Origin: Zoogloea sp041911615
GTDB lineage: Bacteria > Pseudomonadota > Gammaproteobacteria > Burkholderiales > Rhodocyclaceae
Direction of reading: 5' to 3'
Length of the DNA stretch: 62,211 nt
Assembly: GCF_041911615.1 (NCBI RefSeq)
Contig: NZ_JAYROR010000120.1
Coordinates: 1-62,211 of the forward strand
This document shows, piece by piece, positions 18,523-26,852 of the stretch (the stretch's first letter is position 1; each line of letters opens with the position of its first letter). Both the position numbers and the translations under genes were made by a program. The notes under the pieces are model-generated. The model did not search any database, was not told the origin of the DNA, and saw only the letters and a list, made by a program, of their open reading frames with translations.

Positions 18523-20007
18523 TCAACTCGAGCAGCTGACCGCCAGCCCGGCGGCCCAGTCGGGGGGCGGGGCGGCGAAGCGCTCGAACTGCGGCTGCTC
18601 GTCGAAGGGCCGCGCGAGGCAGGCGCGCACGGCTTCCACCTCGCTGAAGTCGCCGGCGCGGGCGGCGCGGATGGCGGATTCGGCGATCCAGTTGCGCAGA
18701 ACGAACTTCGGGTTTGTCGCGTCCATCGCCGCCTGGCGCTCGGCGTCGGGACGGCCTTCGGCGCCGAGGCGGGCGCGCCACAGGGCGAGCCAGGCGTCCA
18801 GGGCGTCGCGGTCGAGGGCGAGGTCGCGCAGCGGGGCGTCGGCGGCGGCCCGCTCCGCTTCGTCCACGCGCGCCGGCAGGCGCCCGAGGCGGCGGAAGAA
18901 CTGGGTGAAGTCGAGGCGCTGCTGCTGCAGCAGGGCGAAGGTGTCGCCGACGAAGTCCTCGTCGCCGGGCAGGGCCTGGGCGAGGCCGAGCTTGGCGCGC
19001 AGCAGGTCCATGAAGCGGGCCTCGAAAGTGGGCGCGTAGCTCGACTCGATGGTGGCCTGCACGTCGTCGGGTTCGCCGATCAGGGACGACAGGGCGTGGC
19101 CGAGGGCGTAGAGGTTCCAGTGCCCGATCTGGGGCTGGGCGCGGTAGCTGTAGCGGCCGTGGTCGTCGGAGTGGTTGCAGATGTGGCCGGCGTCGAAGGC
19201 GTCCATGAAGCCGAAGGGGCCGTAGTCGAGGGTCAGGCCGAGGATCGACATGTTGTCGGTGTTCATCACGCCGTGCATGAAGCCGACCGCCTGCCACTGG
19301 GCGATGAGGCCGGCGGTGCGCCGTGCCACGTCGGACAGCAGCGCGGCGTAGGGGTTGGCGGCGGCGCGGCAGTCGGGGCGGAAGCGGTCGATGACGTAGT
19401 CGGCGAGCTGGCGCAGTTCGGTCGGCCGGTTGCGCGCGGCCCAGTGCTCGAAGGAGCCGAAGCGGATGAAGCTGGGGGCGAGACGGGTGACGACGGCGGC
19501 GGTCTCGATCTCCTCGCGGCGCACCGGCGCCGGCGAGCCGACCACGCACAGCGCGCGGGTGGTGGGGATGCCCAGCGCGGCCATCGCCTCCGAGCACAGG
19601 AATTCGCGGATGCTCGAGCGCAGCACCGCGCGGCCGTCGGCAAAGCGCGAGTAGGGCGTCTGGCCGGCGCCTTTGAGCTGGATTTCCCAGCCGCTGCCGG
19701 GGCCCGCCACTTCGCCGAGCAGGTGGGCGCGGCCATCGCCGAGCTGCCCGGCCCAGACGCCGAACTGGTGGCCGGAGTACACCGCCGCGAGCGGTTCGCT
19801 GCCGGGCAGCAGGCGGTTGCCGGCAAAGGCCTGGGCAAACTCCGGGCGGGCGAACTCGGCGGGGTCGAGGCCGATCAGCGCGGCGGCGTCGGGGCTGGCG
19901 GCGACGAGATGGGGCTCGGGCAGCGGCTCGGGCGGCAGGCGGGTGTAGAAGGCGTCCGGCAGGCGCGCGAAGGCGTTGTCGAAGGGAAGGGTTTCGAGGG
20001 TGGCCAT
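18523..20007 (-). CDS. selO: SelO/YdiU protein adenylyltransferase (AMPylase)
   Basis: A 494-residue pseudokinase-fold enzyme that transfers AMP to Ser/Thr/Tyr in proteins in redox homeostasis. Conserved blocks are visible: PEPLPEPHLVAASPDAAALI, VYSGHQFGVWAGQLGDGRAH, QLKGAGQTPYSRFADGRAVL, GVMNTDNMSILGLTLDYGPFGFMD (kinase-like HxN/D and DYG), and the C-terminal CSS that corresponds to the Sec/Cys end of SelO. Length matches the family. It is divergent from a NarX-like kinase. The 251-bp promoter region between them holds a 15-bp palindrome found again at 22874. Confidence 0.95.
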   Translation of the reverse strand: MATLETLPFDNAFARLPDAFYTRLPPEPLPEPHLVAASPDAAALIGLDPAEFARPEFAQAFAGNRLLPGSEPLAAVYSGHQFGVWAGQLGDGRAHLLGEVAGPGSGWEIQLKGAGQTPYSRFADGRAVLRSSIREFLCSEAMAALGIPTTRALCVVGSPAPVRREEIETAAVVTRLAPSFIRFGSFEHWAARNRPTELRQLADYVIDRFRPDCRAAANPYAALLSDVARRTAGLIAQWQAVGFMHGVMNTDNMSILGLTLDYGPFGFMDAFDAGHICNHSDDHGRYSYRAQPQIGHWNLYALGHALSSLIGEPDDVQATIESSYAPTFEARFMDLLRAKLGLAQALPGDEDFVGDTFALLQQQRLDFTQFFRRLGRLPARVDEAERAAADAPLRDLALDRDALDAWLALWRARLGAEGRPDAERQAAMDATNPKFVLRNWIAESAIRAARAGDFSEVEAVRACLARPFDEQPQFERFAAPPPDWAAGLAVSCSS

Positions 20008-20130
20008 GGTCGGTTGGGGAGGGCTGTCGTTGTTGTGGGGGCGCTGCGGATCGGACCTGCGGGCGGCGGGCTTTGTTCCGCCGCCGTCGGCGCGGCAGGA
20101 TAGCCCGAAGCGGGCCGGCGCCGGGGCGTT

Positions 20131-20145
20131 CGGGCAAATTGCCCG
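20131..20145. promoter_or_regulatory. Palindromic operator candidate, copy 1
   Basis: CGGGCA-AAT-TGCCCG, a perfect inverted repeat with 3-bp spacer, between divergent selO and the sensor kinase gene. The identical 15 bases recur at 22874-22888. Confidence 0.6.
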
Positions 20146-20203
20146 GCGACGATGGGGTAATCTGCGGGGCGCGCGGCGCCCGCCGGTGCGCGCGACCCTG
20201 CCC

Positions 20204-20218
20204 GCCGCCTGAGGCGGC
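20204..20218 (+). promoter_or_regulatory. Leader hairpin upstream of sensor kinase
   Basis: GCCGCC-TGA-GGCGGC hairpin 41 bp before the kinase start. It is followed by a direct repeat TCCGTTCCCT at 20221-20230 and 20231-20240. Role unknown. Confidence 0.4.
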
Positions 20219-20258
20219 GCTCCGTTCCCTTCCGTTCCCTTTTCCGCGCCGTGCCCGC

Positions 20259-21656
20259 ATGAAGGATTGCCCGACCACCCCGCCCGCCGCCCCGGCCGCG
20301 GTGGACCTCAAACGCCACCTGCTGCTGCGGGTGAGCCTGTTCGCGCTGGCCGTCGGCGTGGTGGCCACGGTGGTGGTGCTCCACCAGACCCGGGCGCGCA
20401 TCCGCGATCACCTGGCCCGCACCGGCGTCACGGTCGAGCGGCTGATCGCCGGCGAGGCCGACCAGTTGCGCGATGCGTTCCGGCGCAGTCTGGACGGGCT
20501 GGCCCTCACGTCGCTGGATGGCATCGGCCCGCTGCTGGGCATCTGCGTGGCCGTGGAAGATCTCTACAAGCGTCCGGTGGTGAGCCGCTGCTTTCACGAC
20601 GACGGCGAGGCGCCGACGCCGGTGCGCTGGCTGCTGGCGCGACTCATCGGGCCGGAGGTCGCCTACCGCGGGGTGATCGGCCAGTACCCGGGGGTGAAGG
20701 TGGGCGAGTTCGTCGTCACGCCGGATCTCGACAGCGAGGGCCGCGCCGCGTGGGTGCAGATCCGCACCGTGCTGGGCATGAGCCTGGCGATCCTGCTGCT
20801 CAACCTGCTGATCTACCGCCCGGTGCGCCGCGCCCTGCGGCCGGCCGACCAGATCCTGGCGGTGCTGGGGCGGATGGAGGCCGGCGACCTGTCGGCGCGG
20901 ATGCCGCGCCCGCGGCTGATCGAGCTGCGGCGCATCGCCGCCGGCTTCGACCACCTCGCCGCGCAGCTCCAGAAAACCCTCGCCGCCCAGCGCCAGCTCG
21001 CCCAGCGCCTGCTGGCGGTGCGCGAGGAGGAGCGCCGCCGGCTGGCCCGCGAGCTGCACGACGAATTTGGCCAGTGCCTCGCGTCGGTGGGGGCCGAGGC
21101 GGCCTTCATCGCCGCGCGGGCGGAATCCACCGATCCGTCGCTGCTGCCGGCCGCCCGGGCGGTGTCGGCGGTGACCGGTCACATGATGGAAAGCCTGCAG
21201 GGCATCCTGCACCAGCTGCGGCCGGTGGGGCTGGAGGAGTTCGGCCTGACTGCGGCCCTCGAGCAGCTGGTGGCCGGCTGGCGGCGGCGCATGCCGGGCT
21301 GCGATTTCGCCCTGACCGTGACGGGCGCCGTCGATGGGTTGCCCGACGGGCTCACGGTGAGCCTCTACCGCATCGTGCAGGAGAGCCTCACCAACGCCCT
21401 GCGCCACGGCACGCCGGGCCGGGTGGCGGTGGACCTCGCGCGGGACGCCGCCGGCTGCCGGCTGCGGGTGGAGGACGACGGCGAGGGCGATGCCCCGCCG
21501 AGCCCCGGCAGCGGGCTGGGCGTGCTGGGCATGTGCGAGCGCGTCGAGGCGCTGGGCGGGCAGTTCGCCCTCGAACCCCTGGCGCCCCGCGGGATGCGGG
21601 TGCGGGTGGATTTTTCGCCCGAGGCGCTGCAAGCCACGGAGCCCACCCATGACTGA
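20259..21656 (+). CDS. NarX/UhpB-type membrane sensor histidine kinase
   Basis: A 465-residue protein. A transmembrane helix (~24-44) is followed by a periplasmic sensor region (~45-165) with two Cys (CVAVEDLY, SRCFHDD), a second helix (~170-190), HAMP (RPADQILAVLGRMEAGDLSARM), HisKA_3 with REEERRRLARELHDEFGQ (phospho-His) and HATPase (ESLTNALRHG, GSGLGVLGMCERVEALGG). It overlaps its response regulator by eight bases, so the pair forms one two-component system. The signal is unknown; the sensor domain does not show the NarX P-box. Confidence 0.9.
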   Translation: MKDCPTTPPAAPAAVDLKRHLLLRVSLFALAVGVVATVVVLHQTRARIRDHLARTGVTVERLIAGEADQLRDAFRRSLDGLALTSLDGIGPLLGICVAVEDLYKRPVVSRCFHDDGEAPTPVRWLLARLIGPEVAYRGVIGQYPGVKVGEFVVTPDLDSEGRAAWVQIRTVLGMSLAILLLNLLIYRPVRRALRPADQILAVLGRMEAGDLSARMPRPRLIELRRIAAGFDHLAAQLQKTLAAQRQLAQRLLAVREEERRRLARELHDEFGQCLASVGAEAAFIAARAESTDPSLLPAARAVSAVTGHMMESLQGILHQLRPVGLEEFGLTAALEQLVAGWRRRMPGCDFALTVTGAVDGLPDGLTVSLYRIVQESLTNALRHGTPGRVAVDLARDAAGCRLRVEDDGEGDAPPSPGSGLGVLGMCERVEALGGQFALEPLAPRGMRVRVDFSPEALQATEPTHD

Positions 21657-22284
21657 GCACACCCGCCTACTGCTGGTGGATGACCACGCGGTGGTGCGCG
21701 AAGGCTACCGTCGCCTGCTGGAAACCCGGCCGGACCTGCAGATCGTGGCCGAGGCGGCCTCGGCCCGCGAGGCGCAGGCGCAGTTTCGCGACCACGCGCC
21801 CGACGTGGTGGTGCTCGACCTCGGCCTGCCCGACATGGGCGGGGTCGAGCTGATCCGTCGCCTGCTCCAGCGGGACGCGGGGGCGCGCATCCTGGTGTTC
21901 TCGATGCACCGGGAGCCGCTGTTCGCCACCCAGGCGCTGCGGGCCGGCGCGCTGGGCTACGTGACCAAGAGCAGCCCGCCGGACGTGCTGGTGAGCGCGG
22001 TGTACCAGGTGGCGGCGCGGCGCCAGGTAATCAGCCCGGACATCGCGCCGGAGCTGGCGCTGGCCCTCATCGACCGCCCGAAGGCGCCGCTCGCCGAGCT
22101 GGCCCCGCGGGAGTTCGAGATCCTGCGCCTGCTCCTCGACGGGCTGGGGGCCGAGGAGATCGGCGCCCGCCTGTCGATCTCGGCCAAGACGGTGCAGAAC
22201 TGCCACTACCAGATCAAGAGCAAGTTGGGTGTGCGCAGCGACATCGAGCTGACCCGGCTGGCGCTGCGTCTCGGGTTGATCTGA
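21649..22284 (+). CDS. NarL/LuxR-family response regulator
   Basis: A 211-residue protein. The receiver domain has the acidic pair (VDDHAVVREGYRR), the phospho-acceptor Asp in VVVLDLGLPDMGG and Lys in GYVTKSS. The C-terminal LuxR helix-turn-helix is at ~150-205 (LAPREFEILRLLLDGLGAEEIGARLSISAKTVQ). Start ATG 21649 is inside the kinase gene end. It is the natural candidate to bind the palindrome CGGGCAAATTGCCCG found upstream of this operon and in the cupin/Sel1 intergenic region (inference). Confidence 0.92.
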   Translation: MTEHTRLLLVDDHAVVREGYRRLLETRPDLQIVAEAASAREAQAQFRDHAPDVVVLDLGLPDMGGVELIRRLLQRDAGARILVFSMHREPLFATQALRAGALGYVTKSSPPDVLVSAVYQVAARRQVISPDIAPELALALIDRPKAPLAELAPREFEILRLLLDGLGAEEIGARLSISAKTVQNCHYQIKSKLGVRSDIELTRLALRLGLI

Positions 22285-22290
22285 GCCGGC

Positions 22291-22740
22291 TCAGGCCGTG
22301 GCGGCCGCGGCCCGCTGGGCCTCGAACAGCGCCTGCAGGGTGTCGAGCGTCAGCTCGGCGATGGTCTGGCCGGCGTCGTCGAGGATCTCGTAGAGCAGTT
22401 CGCCGGGCAGCGGCCGCATGCTGAACAGCACGATCGCGTCCTCGGCGCCGCCGCCTTCCCGGTGGGGTGTCTCGCTGGCCGGCGAGACGGTGTAGCTGCC
22501 GGTGGGGCGCACCTCGCGCAGGCGGCCGTCCAGCTCGTAGAGCCGGTGTTCGCCACGGATCACGAAGGTGTGGTTGAGGGCCTTGTGGCGGTGCAGGACG
22601 ATCTGCCGGCCGGCGTCGAAGCGGAACAGCACGTCGGCGATGCGGCGCGCCATGTCTACTTCGAGGATCGAATAAGCGAAGTGGGGAAAGTCGCCGAAGG
22701 GCTGCCAGCGGATGGCGTCGAGGTCGAAGGCGTGGGGCAT
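22291..22740 (-). CDS. Cupin-fold protein
   Basis: A 149-residue single-domain beta-barrel protein with cupin-like metal ligands: VLHRHKALNHTFVIRGEHRLYE (His-x-His and later Glu/His) and ETPHREGG. It resembles the anti-sigma ChrR-type cupins or small-molecule-binding cupins without the zinc N-terminal part. A clear Shine-Dalgarno (AGGAGACCCCG) precedes the ATG at 22740. It is convergent with the response regulator and divergent from the Sel1/MotA/DUF2149 operon across a palindrome-rich region. Confidence 0.75.
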   Translation of the reverse strand: MPHAFDLDAIRWQPFGDFPHFAYSILEVDMARRIADVLFRFDAGRQIVLHRHKALNHTFVIRGEHRLYELDGRLREVRPTGSYTVSPASETPHREGGGAEDAIVLFSMRPLPGELLYEILDDAGQTIAELTLDTLQALFEAQRAAAATA

Positions 22741-22820
22741 CGGGGTCTCCTGAAGGGTTTGGGTTTGGCCGGATGGCCGACGCCAGTAAACCCCGCCGGG
22801 GGGCGGGCCGCCGAGGTCAA

Positions 22821-22844
22821 TCTGCCCGCCCGGGCCCGGGCAGA
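22821..22844. promoter_or_regulatory. Inverted repeat in cupin/Sel1 intergenic region
   Basis: TCTGCCCG and CGGGCAGA arms around an 8-bp GC spacer. It contains the same half-sites (TGCCCG/CGGGCA) as the 15-bp palindrome 30 bp downstream, but in the opposite orientation. Confidence 0.5.
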
Positions 22845-22873
22845 CAGCCCGACGGGGGCGGGCCTCCCGGCGT

Positions 22874-22888
22874 CGGGCAAATTGCCCG
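22874..22888. promoter_or_regulatory. Palindromic operator candidate, copy 2
   Basis: CGGGCA-AAT-TGCCCG, identical to 20131-20145. Located 105 bp before the Sel1-repeat gene and 134 bp before the divergent cupin gene. Confidence 0.6.
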
Positions 22889-22992
22889 TCCGATCCGGGG
22901 CAGGATGCCGCCGACGGCCCGTCGTGCCGGCCATAAAGTGGCTCGGGAGACAGGCGCCGCGGTGGCGCCGTCCGCAACCGACGGAGACCGAT

Positions 22993-23922
22993 ATGCGCGA
23001 TCTGAAGCGGGTTGCCGTGCTGCTCCTGCTGCTGGCCTCCGGCGCGGCGGCCGAGGCCGGCAACCCGTTCTGCGGTGGCCCGGTGCCCCAGGCCGGCGAG
23101 CCCACCGACCTGGCCCACGTGGTGGGCGACCAGACCCTGGAATACCTCGCCGACCAGCCCGCCAGCCTGATGGTGTGCAGCAAGGGCTATCTGTTCGAGA
23201 AGTGCGGCGACCACGCGACGGCGATGAAGATCTTCGACCGCTGCATCGCCGCCGGCTACATCGGCGCGATGATCTGGAAGGCGCTGATGCTCCAGGACGG
23301 CGCCGAGGTGCCCCGCGATCTCCCCGGCGCCGCCGAACTGATGCGCCGCGCCGCCGAATCGGGCGATTCGCCCTACGCGGTGCTCGGCAAGCTCCACTAC
23401 GCCAGCGCGCTCCACGAGGGCAAGGGCGTGCCGAAGGACGAGGCGGCCGCCCGGCGCTGGTTCGAGGCCGCCGCGGCCGACGGCAACCCGGACGCCATCG
23501 AGTTTCTGCGCACCGGCTACCACGTGGGCGACCGGGACGGCGCGGCGCGGGGCGTGGGCGTGCCGCCGCCGGCGCAGGCCACCCCGTTGCCGGGTGATGT
23601 GCAGGAGTCGGCCGCCCGCCCGATGGAGCGCATCGGCGCCGCTGCACCGATGGCCCACCGGCTGAGCCAGGCCCCCGTGTCGCGCCCCGCCGCGCCGCCG
23701 GTGGCGCCGAACACCGATTTGCCTCCCGCGGCCAACGCCGCGCCACCATCCGTCCGCCCGGGCTTGCGCCTCGATCCGGTGGTGCCGTCTGCCGCACGGC
23801 CGGCCTCGAACTCCGCCGGCGGCCTGCTGGCGGTGCTGCTCACCGCCTTTGCTGCCGGCGCCTTCGGTCAGGCCTGGCGCGGCCGGCGCGTCACCCCTTC
23901 CCTTGTCCTTTCCGGAGCCTGA
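22993..23922 (+). CDS. Exported Sel1/TPR-repeat protein with C-terminal membrane anchor
   Basis: A 309-residue protein. Signal peptide MRDLKRVAVLLLLLASGAAAEA, then two to three Sel1-like helical repeats (~75-170, e.g. EGKGVPKDEAAARRWFEAAA), a long Pro/Ala-rich low-complexity region (~180-280) and a single transmembrane helix (GLLAVLLTAFAAGAFGQAW). Three bases separate it from the MotA/ExbB gene. Sel1 repeats mediate protein-protein contacts, so this could be the periplasmic partner of the proton-channel pair that follows (inference). Confidence 0.8.
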   Translation: MRDLKRVAVLLLLLASGAAAEAGNPFCGGPVPQAGEPTDLAHVVGDQTLEYLADQPASLMVCSKGYLFEKCGDHATAMKIFDRCIAAGYIGAMIWKALMLQDGAEVPRDLPGAAELMRRAAESGDSPYAVLGKLHYASALHEGKGVPKDEAAARRWFEAAAADGNPDAIEFLRTGYHVGDRDGAARGVGVPPPAQATPLPGDVQESAARPMERIGAAAPMAHRLSQAPVSRPAAPPVAPNTDLPPAANAAPPSVRPGLRLDPVVPSAARPASNSAGGLLAVLLTAFAAGAFGQAWRGRRVTPSLVLSGA

Positions 23923-23925
23923 ACC

Positions 23926-24435
23926 ATGAACCCTTCCATCGACGGCCTGATGTACGCGGCCAGCCAGCTGTTCCTGATCCCCGTGCTGGCCGCCATCGGC
24001 CTGCTCTTCGTGTATGCGTTCTACGCCCTCGGCGCCTTCCTGTGGCAGATGGCGCAGCGTCGTGCCGGCGTGGCGGCCGGTTTCGAGCTGGCGGTGGCAC
24101 GCCGGGCCGACCCGTGCCTGCAGCCGGCCCAGCTGGAATCCATCGCCGTGGCGCGGCTGGAGCGGGTGCGCATCGCCACCCGGGTGACACCGATGCTCGG
24201 GCTGGTGGCGACGATGATCCCGATGGGGCCGGCCCTCACGGCGCTGGGCGAGGGTGACCTGGGCGACGTGTCGCGCAGCCTGACGGTGGCCTTCTCGGCG
24301 GTGATCCTGGCGCTGATCGCGGCGGCGCTGACCTACTGGATCGGACAGGTGCGCCGACGCTGGTACGCCGACGATCTGCTCGCCATCGAGCAGGGCGACC
24401 TGGCTGCCCGCCCCGCCGGCGAGGGCGCGCGATGA
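23926..24435 (+). CDS. MotA/TolQ/ExbB proton-channel family protein
   Basis: A 169-residue protein with three transmembrane helices. The family signature is in the second half: RVTPMLGLVATMIPMGPALTALGEGD followed by LTVAFSAVILALIAAALTYWIG. These proteins form proton-driven stator or energy-transducing channels with an ExbD/TolR/MotB-like partner. The next gene, overlapping by four bases, encodes a one-helix DUF2149 protein that plausibly fills that role. E. coli ExbB is longer (244 residues), so this is a compact version. Confidence 0.85.
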   Translation: MNPSIDGLMYAASQLFLIPVLAAIGLLFVYAFYALGAFLWQMAQRRAGVAAGFELAVARRADPCLQPAQLESIAVARLERVRIATRVTPMLGLVATMIPMGPALTALGEGDLGDVSRSLTVAFSAVILALIAAALTYWIGQVRRRWYADDLLAIEQGDLAARPAGEGAR

Positions 24436-24755
24436 GCGGCCTGCGGCGCCGGCTGACGGAAGATGCCGACGGGGACGACCCGCTGCTGTCGGTGGTCAAT
24501 TTGATCGACGTGTTCCTGGTGCTGGTGGCGGCGCTGCTGCTGGCGGTGGCGAAGAATCCGCTCAACCCCTTCACCGACGAGCGCGTGACGGTGATCCGCA
24601 ACCCGGGCACGTCGGGCATGGAGGTGGTGGTGAAGGAGGGCCGCAAGATCGAGCACTTCCGCGGCGACGGGGCGAGCCAGTCGGCGGCGGGCGGCGTGCG
24701 CGCCGGCAGCGCCTACCGGATGCCCGATGGCGGGCTGGTGTACGTGCCGGAGTAG
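24432..24755 (+). CDS. DUF2149 single-helix membrane protein (ExbD-like partner)
   Basis: A 107-residue protein: short cytosolic start with Asp (DADGDDPLLS), one helix (VVNLIDVFLVLVAALLLAVA) containing an Asp near its start as in ExbD/TolR, then a ~65-residue outer domain. It matches DUF2149, which occurs next to MotA/TolQ/ExbB genes. ATGA overlap with the channel gene. What the complex energises is not visible; no TonB or receptor gene is nearby. Confidence 0.82.
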   Translation: MSGLRRRLTEDADGDDPLLSVVNLIDVFLVLVAALLLAVAKNPLNPFTDERVTVIRNPGTSGMEVVVKEGRKIEHFRGDGASQSAAGGVRAGSAYRMPDGGLVYVPE

Positions 24756-24776
24756 CGATGCGTGCGCCGGGGGCGC

Positions 24777-26852
24777 TCAGCCGAGGCTGCGCGGCACCCG
24801 GACCTCGAATTCGGCGCCGCCGTCGGGGTGGTTGCGGGCGGTGATGGTGCCCCGGTGGCCGGCGACGATTTCCTGGACGATCGCCAGACCGAGGCCGGTG
24901 CCGCCGGCCCCGGTCTTGGTGGCGCTGCTCTGCACGAACTTGTCGAAGATGTGGTGCTCCTCGCCGGTCGGGATGCCGACGCCCTGGTCGCGCACCAGCA
25001 GGGCCAGCGCCTCGTGCTTGCCGACCATCGCGTCGCGATAGGTCACGGTGATGGTGCCGCCGTCGGGCGAGAACTTGATGGCGTTGGCGAGCAGGTTCTG
25101 GAAGGCGTGGTGGAACTGCTGGATGTCCAGCGCGGCGACGGTGCTGGTGGTGTGGGTCTCGATGACCAGGTGGAGCTTCTGCTGGGCGATCAGCGCGGCG
25201 AGGTCGCCCTGGACGCGGCCGACCACCACCGCCATGTCGGCCGGGCTGAGGTTGAAGTTGACCCGCCGGGCTTCGAGCTTGGCGAGGTCGAGCAGGTCGT
25301 TCACCAGGTCGGCGAGGCGGCTGCCGCTCTGGTGGATGCGCGCGAAGTAATTGACGATCTTTTCGTTGGGCACCTGGCCGCTGCGGGTTTCGCCGAGCCG
25401 CGCGTAGGACAGGATGCCGTGCAGCGGGGTGCGGAACTCGTGGGACATGTTGGCGAGGAATTCGCTCTTGAGCTGGTTGGCCCGCTCGGCGCTTTCCTTG
25501 GCGCGTACCAGATCGGCGGTCTGGGCGGCGACGAGTTCGGAGAGGTGGTCGCGGTGGCGCAGCAGCTCGGCCTCGATCTGCTTGCGGGCCGAGATGTCCT
25601 TGGAGGTGCCGCGGTAGCCGAGGAATTCGCCGTCGGCGCCGAACACCGGCCGGCCCGCGAGACTGAGCCACGAGAGGCCCAGATTGCCGGTGCGCACGCA
25701 GTATTCGAAGTCGCGGAACTCCTCGCGGCGGGCGATGGCGGCGTGGTAGCGCGCCCATTTTTCGGTGTCGGCGAGGTCTTCCTCGAGGGCGAAGTCCTCA
25801 CGCCGCCGGCCCTGCACCACGTCGATCATCTCGCCGCCGCGGGGGCCGCGGCCGAGGTAGGCGGTGAAGCGCATGTCGGCGTCGGTCTCCCAGTACCAGT
25901 CGGACGATACCGCCGAGTAGTCGCGGAAGCGCTGCTCGCTTTCCTTGAGGGCTTGTTCGCGGTCGCGCAGGGTGGTGATGTCGGAGCCGACGATCACGAC
26001 GCCTTCGAGCTTGCCGCTGCGCTCGTACAGCGGTGCGGCGCGCAGCATGAAATGGCGCGTGGCCCCGCCCGGCAGATGGCTGGTGAGGCAGGTTTCCATC
26101 TCGACGCTGCCGCGCTGCAGGATGGTGCGGAACAGTACCGAGCCGGCCGGGACGCTCGGCGCGGCGGCCTGCAGCGGGGCCAGGGTCTCGGCGGCGAGGA
26201 GGGCGTCGGGCGAGGTGCCGATCAGCGTCGCCGGATCGATGCCGAGGCGGCGCCGCAGGGCGGCGTTGGCGCGGCTGATGGCGCCGAAGCGGTCGACTAC
26301 CAGCAGCAGGCTGTCCATCGTGTCCATCACGTTGGTGACGAAGGCGCTCAGCCGCGCCTGTTCGGCGCTGTGCTGTTCGAGCAGGCGCGACTTGGCGCTG
26401 ATCTCGTCCACCATCGCGTCCATCATGCCGGTGACGACGGTGATCTGCTGTTCGAGGGTGGTGTTGGCCTCGCGCAGGGCTTCGACCTCGGCGCGCAGGC
26501 GCTGGAGTTCGCCCCGGACGGTGCTTTCGCTGCTCGCCTGCGGTTCGGCCAGGACGACGCAGAAGTCGTCGCCCACCTGACGTACCGGCAGGCTGGCCTG
26601 TTCGTCGGCGGTGGCGATCTGCAGGCCGTGGGCGGGGCAGATCAGGTTGCCGTTGGCGTCCTCGGGGCTGTGGTCGAGGCGGTGGCCTTCGTGGGGGCAG
26701 GCGGAGGGCACGGCGACCCAGCCGCCGTCGCGGGGCACCACGAGGATGTGCAGCGGTTCGTTCTGGCCGGGCAGGGTGACGGTGCCGCACATGCGCGGGC
26801 TGCCGACCACCTGGCGCAGTTTGTGGATGGGGAGGATCAGCGGCGCGTTCAC
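24777..26852 (-). CDS. Sensor histidine kinase with N-terminal Rieske [2Fe-2S] domain and two PAS domains
   Basis: A 691-residue soluble protein. Residues ~5-105 form a Rieske-type domain with C52-x-H54 (CPHEGH) and C72-x2-H75 (CPAHG), the four ligands of a [2Fe-2S] cluster. A coiled coil (~110-165) and two PAS regions (~170-290 and ~305-430) follow, then HisKA (EFLANMSHEFRTPLHGI) and HATPase (GGTGLGLAIVQEIVAGHRG). The start overlaps the hydrogenase maturation protease stop (ATGA), so it is the last gene of the hydrogenase operon. The HoxJ/HupT kinases of H2-sensing systems have PAS but no Rieske domain. The kinase may therefore read electrons from the hydrogenase through its own cluster (inference). 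No response regulator is adjacent. Confidence 0.9.
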   Translation of the reverse strand: MNAPLILPIHKLRQVVGSPRMCGTVTLPGQNEPLHILVVPRDGGWVAVPSACPHEGHRLDHSPEDANGNLICPAHGLQIATADEQASLPVRQVGDDFCVVLAEPQASSESTVRGELQRLRAEVEALREANTTLEQQITVVTGMMDAMVDEISAKSRLLEQHSAEQARLSAFVTNVMDTMDSLLLVVDRFGAISRANAALRRRLGIDPATLIGTSPDALLAAETLAPLQAAAPSVPAGSVLFRTILQRGSVEMETCLTSHLPGGATRHFMLRAAPLYERSGKLEGVVIVGSDITTLRDREQALKESEQRFRDYSAVSSDWYWETDADMRFTAYLGRGPRGGEMIDVVQGRRREDFALEEDLADTEKWARYHAAIARREEFRDFEYCVRTGNLGLSWLSLAGRPVFGADGEFLGYRGTSKDISARKQIEAELLRHRDHLSELVAAQTADLVRAKESAERANQLKSEFLANMSHEFRTPLHGILSYARLGETRSGQVPNEKIVNYFARIHQSGSRLADLVNDLLDLAKLEARRVNFNLSPADMAVVVGRVQGDLAALIAQQKLHLVIETHTTSTVAALDIQQFHHAFQNLLANAIKFSPDGGTITVTYRDAMVGKHEALALLVRDQGVGIPTGEEHHIFDKFVQSSATKTGAGGTGLGLAIVQEIVAGHRGTITARNHPDGGAEFEVRVPRSLG

